Translations under genes and position numbers: made by a program
Origin: Synechococcus sp. KORDI-100
GTDB lineage: Bacteria; Cyanobacteriota; Cyanobacteriia; PCC-6307; Cyanobiaceae
Direction: 5' to 3'
Length of the DNA stretch: 64,000 nt
Assembly: GCF_000737535.1 (NCBI RefSeq)
Contig: NZ_CP006269.1
Location: forward strand, 1,178,001-1,242,000
In this document: positions 60,913-64,000 of the stretch, one piece after another
Layout: each line of letters starts with the position of its first letter
Position numbering within the stretch: position 1 is the first letter of the stretch
Notes under the pieces: model-generated
Told to the model about the DNA's origin: nothing
The model's database searches: none
The model's input: only the letters and a program-made list of their open reading frames with translations

Positions 60913-61542
60913 TCAGCTGTCGCCTCCTGCGTAGGTTCCACCACCTTGCATCTTCCCACCTTGGGAGAACAACGATTGCATCGCTACAGAATCTAATTCA
61001 ATATCATCAAATGCTCCGCCTTTATTCATCTCGTCCAACTCTTCTGCGAGTTCGTCGCGATCAAAAACATAACCTTCTTTCTTGCCATCCTTGATCACAC
61101 GCTTGAGTGTTTTGCTGGGCTCCAGTGTGAAGTCCACCAAAAGGGCTGCTTCTTCTGAATCGCTCAGTGTTTCCCTGTAGGAAGCAATCTGATCCTTGGT
61201 GTCCCCTTGGCCTTTGTTTCCACCGCCACTAGTGACGGCATCGCCGTGAGCTGAAAGCCCATCGAAGAAATCAACGCTGAGTTCGGGCTTGCCTTTGAAC
61301 TTGGCGATCAAGCCACCAATCTTCTTGGCACCCCAGCCTTTAGCCGTGCCGTTCTCGTTGAGGTAAAGCTTGCCTTTCTTCTCGTCATAGACCACATCCG
61401 CATCAGACTTCATCAATGCTTTGAGATCTTTCTTGCTTGATGCGATGGCAAAGCTGCCGCCCTCGGTGCCCTCAACGCTGTAGCTGGCATCAGGATCAAC
61501 GGCTTTGACCTTGCTGACCTTCTTGGCGTTGAAGTCAGGCAT
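60913..61542 (-). CDS. P4: intact two-domain protein, RTX-cap-like plus Nif11-like
   Basis: 209 residues from ATG 61542. First domain (about 1-92): G-S-F-A-I-A-S-S-K-K-D-L-K near 29, S-D-A-D-V-V-Y-D-E-K-K-G-K-L-Y-L near 46, G-K-P-E-L near 84. Linker 93-115 rich in Gly. Second domain (116-196): R-E-T-L-S-D-S-E-E-A-A-L-L, K-T-L-K-R-V-I, E-G-Y-V-F-D-R-D-E-L, D-I-E-L-D-S-V-A-M, Q-S-L-F-S-Q-G-G. Tail of 13 residues (K-M-Q-G-G-G-T-Y-A-G-G-D-S). The module Y-V-F-x-x-D-E-L to E-L-D-S-V-A resembles Nif11 leaders ahead of a Gly-Gly cleavage site. It is upstream of no obvious transporter, and beside the GNAT-like gene. Confidence 0.7.
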   Translation of the reverse strand: MPDFNAKKVSKVKAVDPDASYSVEGTEGGSFAIASSKKDLKALMKSDADVVYDEKKGKLYLNENGTAKGWGAKKIGGLIAKFKGKPELSVDFFDGLSAHGDAVTSGGGNKGQGDTKDQIASYRETLSDSEEAALLVDFTLEPSKTLKRVIKDGKKEGYVFDRDELAEELDEMNKGGAFDDIELDSVAMQSLFSQGGKMQGGGTYAGGDS

Positions 61543-61642
61543 GAGGTGCAGCAACTAAAAGAGAGATACTCTTTTTAGCACGATAATCACCTTGTTCGCC
61601 AATGTTGTCCAATTACTAATGCGTTTAGTTGCAGCCCTTGGA

Positions 61643-62659
61643 TCAAACTTGATCAAAATACTGGAAGTAATTCTCCAATTCAATCCAACTATCGCAAACT
61701 GGCTTGAATTTTTGGGTCATCAAACGATGTAGACGTTGATTTGTGGGATGAGAGATGAAGCAACCTGCTTTTACTGGTGAACCAGTTTGATGGATGTTGG
61801 ATGATTCGTCATAGTGTTTAAAGTGAGCTGACCGCATTACATCACAAAGAAGCGCTAATGGTGCGCCCGTTGATTCCCAGCCAGGGTCAACCCATAGTTT
61901 TCCGTAGCGCAGCATATCCTTTGATATGTAGTGGCATATTAACCATCCAACAATTTGCCCATTTGATTTTAGAACTCTGCTGTATTTTATAGACGGTTTC
62001 CAATTTATAGAATCGTCTGCTGGATTCCACGGTATACCGTAATCGTTCTGCTTAGAATATTTAATTCGTTCTTCCCATTGATCAAATTCGTTCATGCTGT
62101 AAGGTTCGATTGTCCATTTCACTGGCTGAAGCATTCGTTCTGTAGATCTTTCCAGTCTTTTTAACAGAGGGCCTACTCTCTTGAGGTTTGAAAGCGTAAC
62201 AACAATTTTCCCGGGGTACTTCATCCAATGACCTGTATTTCCTGTTAGCAAACGAATGAATTGACTATACGAACCTGAATTTGGACACCCAATATGAAAA
62301 CCATCCCATGACATGGTTTTGCTGAAATTGGTTATATGTTTCAAAAAAATCAAACCAATTTCATATTTATTGTATTCACTGCTAATCGAGATGCATAAAA
62401 TACTAAGAAGAGTTCTTTTTTTTCCTTCAGGGCTCCAGGATGTGATTATTTTTGCAAGTAGTACTCCGCCATCGCTCGAAGTCCTTTGGTTACCTTTTCT
62501 TTGAAGATTGAGAGACCAGCCGATCACATCCCCTTCGGTGTATGTCGGCCCTGGGGCAAGTTGGTCCAGATAATTGCGTAGTAGCGGTGATAGAAGGCCT
62601 GCACACTGGTGGGCCGTCTTGGAATGAATCATCTCAATATTTGTAAAATGCTTAGTCAT
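61643..62659 (-). CDS. GNAT-like acyltransferase, possible peptide modifier
   Basis: 338 residues from ATG 62659. The C-terminal third has a GNAT-like pattern: a strand with G-Q-I-V-G-W-L-I-C-H-Y near 234-244, then L-W-V-D-P-G-W-E-S-T-G-A-P-L-A-L-L near 255-271 in place of the acyl-CoA loop, and T-N-Q-R-L-H-R-L near 306. The N-terminal part is less clear. It is 100 bases upstream of P4 on the same strand, so the two could be one unit. GNAT enzymes modify Nif11-type precursors in some lipopeptide RiPP loci (selidamides). Confidence 0.5.
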   Translation of the reverse strand: MTKHFTNIEMIHSKTAHQCAGLLSPLLRNYLDQLAPGPTYTEGDVIGWSLNLQRKGNQRTSSDGGVLLAKIITSWSPEGKKRTLLSILCISISSEYNKYEIGLIFLKHITNFSKTMSWDGFHIGCPNSGSYSQFIRLLTGNTGHWMKYPGKIVVTLSNLKRVGPLLKRLERSTERMLQPVKWTIEPYSMNEFDQWEERIKYSKQNDYGIPWNPADDSINWKPSIKYSRVLKSNGQIVGWLICHYISKDMLRYGKLWVDPGWESTGAPLALLCDVMRSAHFKHYDESSNIHQTGSPVKAGCFISHPTNQRLHRLMTQKFKPVCDSWIELENYFQYFDQV

Positions 62660-63007
62660 TTCTGGTTCATCTGTTGTTCGTTAATGTTATCAAGATCAGT
62701 CCTGTACAACAACATCAGCTTGGGGAGACTGCCCGAAGCTTCGACAGGTATGCGGTTGAAATAATTTATATGGTTCTGAGATGAATTTGACCGCTGACGG
62801 TGAAACCGACTTCTTCATTTTTGAGGCTCACAGCGTTGTCTAGCAAGCAAATAATTGATGGGATTCGAATTGTGGAACATTTTTTGACGCTACAATAGTG
62901 CAATTTGTTGGTTCCGTTGCCCAGGCAACAATCTTATTCCCGCGCATGCCGCCAATAATTAAATTACCCAAATATTCTGTATTCTGACCTATGGGCTGAT
63001 GAGTTGA
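62660..63007. other. Intergenic stretch at the island edge
   Basis: About 350 bases without a clear gene. A TACAAT box at 62892-62897 in the context GCTACAATAGTGC matches a sequence near 4540; this may be a shared promoter type or coincidence. Confidence 0.35.
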
Positions 63008-63616
63008 TCATTTATTTCCGGCATTGCTTGCGTTTATCAGAAAACGTCTGAAGGTGAGGTTGATGCGTGATGTTGAAATTTTTCGACGGGTCGGTACGCC
63101 ATGCATCCAGGCCTGCTGACACCCTGGATGCATGATCAGAAGATCACCATCGTTCAAAGGCAACGTGTGTTTTTCTTTTGCTTCTTGTTTGAGGCGTAGG
63201 CAAAAATCCCTGCTGGCGCCAAGTGAAAGTGAGGCGATCGGTTCCGCCTGGTTGATCTCGGGCTCGTCGTCGGCATGCCAACCCATGCGGTCGTCACCGC
63301 TGCGATACAGGTTGAGAAGGCATCCGTTGAACCTGGTCCCGCTGGCTGCGCTCACCTTCAACAGCAGAGGGATGAACCACTCTGGCCAACCCGTGCCCTG
63401 ATGCACCGTGCCGCTGTAGCGGTAGCTCAGTCCATCGGCCGCCAGGAACGATGTCATTCGCGGGACTGGGTGTCGTCGCCCGTACAGCGTCACGATCGGT
63501 TGCTGCCAGTCGATCTGTTCCATCAATCGGATCCGCCACCATCTGGCTTCATCGGCTGGCAACCACGACATCTGAAGGGTCCATGGTTGACCCCCTGATT
63601 GAGCAGACTGTGTCAC
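63008..63616 (-). CDS. alkB: AlkB-like Fe(II)/2-oxoglutarate dioxygenase
   Basis: 202 residues from GTG 63616; ATG 63571 would avoid overlap with the divergent gene. Motifs: R-Y-S-G-T near 66, N-L-Y-R-S-G-D-D-R-M-G-W-H-A-D near 102-116, second His in W-M-H-G-V near 172, and Arg residues in S-R-I-N-L-T-F-R near 184-190. Fe ligands H114, D116 and H172 are all present. Likely reverses alkylation damage in nucleic acid. Confidence 0.85.
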   Translation of the reverse strand: MTQSAQSGGQPWTLQMSWLPADEARWWRIRLMEQIDWQQPIVTLYGRRHPVPRMTSFLAADGLSYRYSGTVHQGTGWPEWFIPLLLKVSAASGTRFNGCLLNLYRSGDDRMGWHADDEPEINQAEPIASLSLGASRDFCLRLKQEAKEKHTLPLNDGDLLIMHPGCQQAWMHGVPTRRKISTSRINLTFRRFLINASNAGNK

Positions 63617-64000
63617 GACGCAATCGATCTGCTGTGACGTCCACTCTCGTGATTCTTGGGGCGAGCCTTATGGATGCCGGCAATATTGCTGGTCTGGCCC
63701 CCGTGATCGGACGCGAGCCTTTTGTTGACTCGATCTATGACAAAGGGGGAAACGTTCGCGCCTCCGACGGCCCTGTGCTGGGTGAGCATGTCGTGCGGCG
63801 TATGGGTGGCGACCCGATGAATCGTCAGCTGTTTGATGTGCTCTCGATTGAGCCTGCGCAATCCGTCGATGTTCACAACTACGCCCATGGTGGAGCTCAG
63901 TCTGATGGAGAACCCAGTCAATCGTTGTTTGGTCTCCGTGTGGGGATTGGTTTGACCGCTCAAGTTCAGTCCATGCAGCAACGTGCTGACTTCTATCAAT
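63583..64000 (+). CDS. GDSL/SGNH-type esterase, truncated by window edge
   Basis: At least 139 residues from ATG 63583 (GTG 63610 possible); continues past 64000. Block I reads L-G-A-S-L-M-D-A-G-N instead of F-G-D-S-L-S-D-T-G-N, keeping the nucleophile Ser; the Asp before it is Ala. Block II N-Y-A-H-G-G-A-Q near residue 104 has the oxyanion Gly. Resembles thermolabile-hemolysin/lipase relatives. The C-terminal D-x-x-H pair is outside the window. Confidence 0.7.
   Translation, partial: MVDPLIEQTVSRRNRSAVTSTLVILGASLMDAGNIAGLAPVIGREPFVDSIYDKGGNVRASDGPVLGEHVVRRMGGDPMNRQLFDVLSIEPAQSVDVHNYAHGGAQSDGEPSQSLFGLRVGIGLTAQVQSMQQRADFYQ

Larger units (their letters stand above)
58538..61092. repeat. Tandem duplication unit R2 (2555 bp)
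   Basis: Second copy of R1, with family copy P3, Nif11 and Y1 transposase in the same order. The end blends into P4, whose second domain is diverged. Confidence 0.85.

Noticed and set aside
56752-61542. Prochlorosin-type lanthipeptide cluster
   Set aside because: No LanM-type synthetase or C39-peptidase transporter in the window, and tails have few Cys/Ser/Thr.
50700-61600. Repeats as a CRISPR array
   Set aside because: Repeat units are kilobase-long and coding; no short regularly spaced repeats or cas genes.
63613-63999. Minus-strand frame at the window edge
   Set aside because: Opposite a plus-strand frame with clear GDSL blocks.

Overview
The window comes from a marine picocyanobacterium, most likely Synechococcus. 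The evidence is a set of photosynthesis genes of cyanobacterial type (chlH, psaL, psbY, a plant-type ferredoxin, a flavodoxin, two high-light-inducible Hli proteins) together with small families found mainly in cyanobacteria (DUF3038/DUF4335, DUF2949, DUF3318, DUF3386, DUF2811, CGLD27). Gene order is compact, with many ATGA-type overlaps in the central part.

Region 1 (1-7.3 kb) is AT-rich and loosely packed. It holds short photosynthesis and redox genes: an Hli protein preceded by an HLR1-like direct repeat, a PsaL-like protein, a DoxX-like protein, ferredoxin, flavodoxin, PsbY and several small unknown membrane proteins. The ferredoxin-flavodoxin-psaL grouping suggests an iron-stress or photosystem-remodelling cluster. 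Region 2 (7.7-43.4 kb) is dense housekeeping DNA: an OmpR-like regulator, apt, a UbiH-like hydroxylase, dapB, chlH, folP, tpiA, an ABC exporter, an AGCS symporter, carB, rsfS, an asparaginase, initiator tRNA-Met, a GMC oxidoreductase, a CbiX chelatase, a SulP transporter and a four-gene polar amino-acid ABC importer.

Region 3 (43.5-62.7 kb) is an AT-rich accessory island with decayed genes, long intergenic stretches and duplications. It encodes an RTX-type protein, a subtilase, a metzincin-type zinc protease, a JmjC/cupin-like protein, Nif11-type small proteins, two Y1 (REP-associated) transposases in a tandem ~2.55-kb duplication, a GNAT-like protein, and at least six copies, mostly broken, of an unusual two-domain family. 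That family joins a domain resembling the C-terminal cap of RTX proteins to a Nif11-like module ending in a conserved Gly-Gly followed by a tail that differs in every copy. This is the architecture expected of a peptide precursor. The one intact member (60913-61542) lies next to the GNAT-like gene, reminiscent of fatty-acylated Nif11-type RiPP loci. The subtilase ends in what looks like a zinc-less copy of the neighbouring metzincin. This island is the best candidate for an undescribed system.

Region 4 (63-64 kb) returns to an AlkB-like gene and a truncated GDSL-type lipase gene at the window edge. All family assignments are made by reading the sequence; no database search was run.
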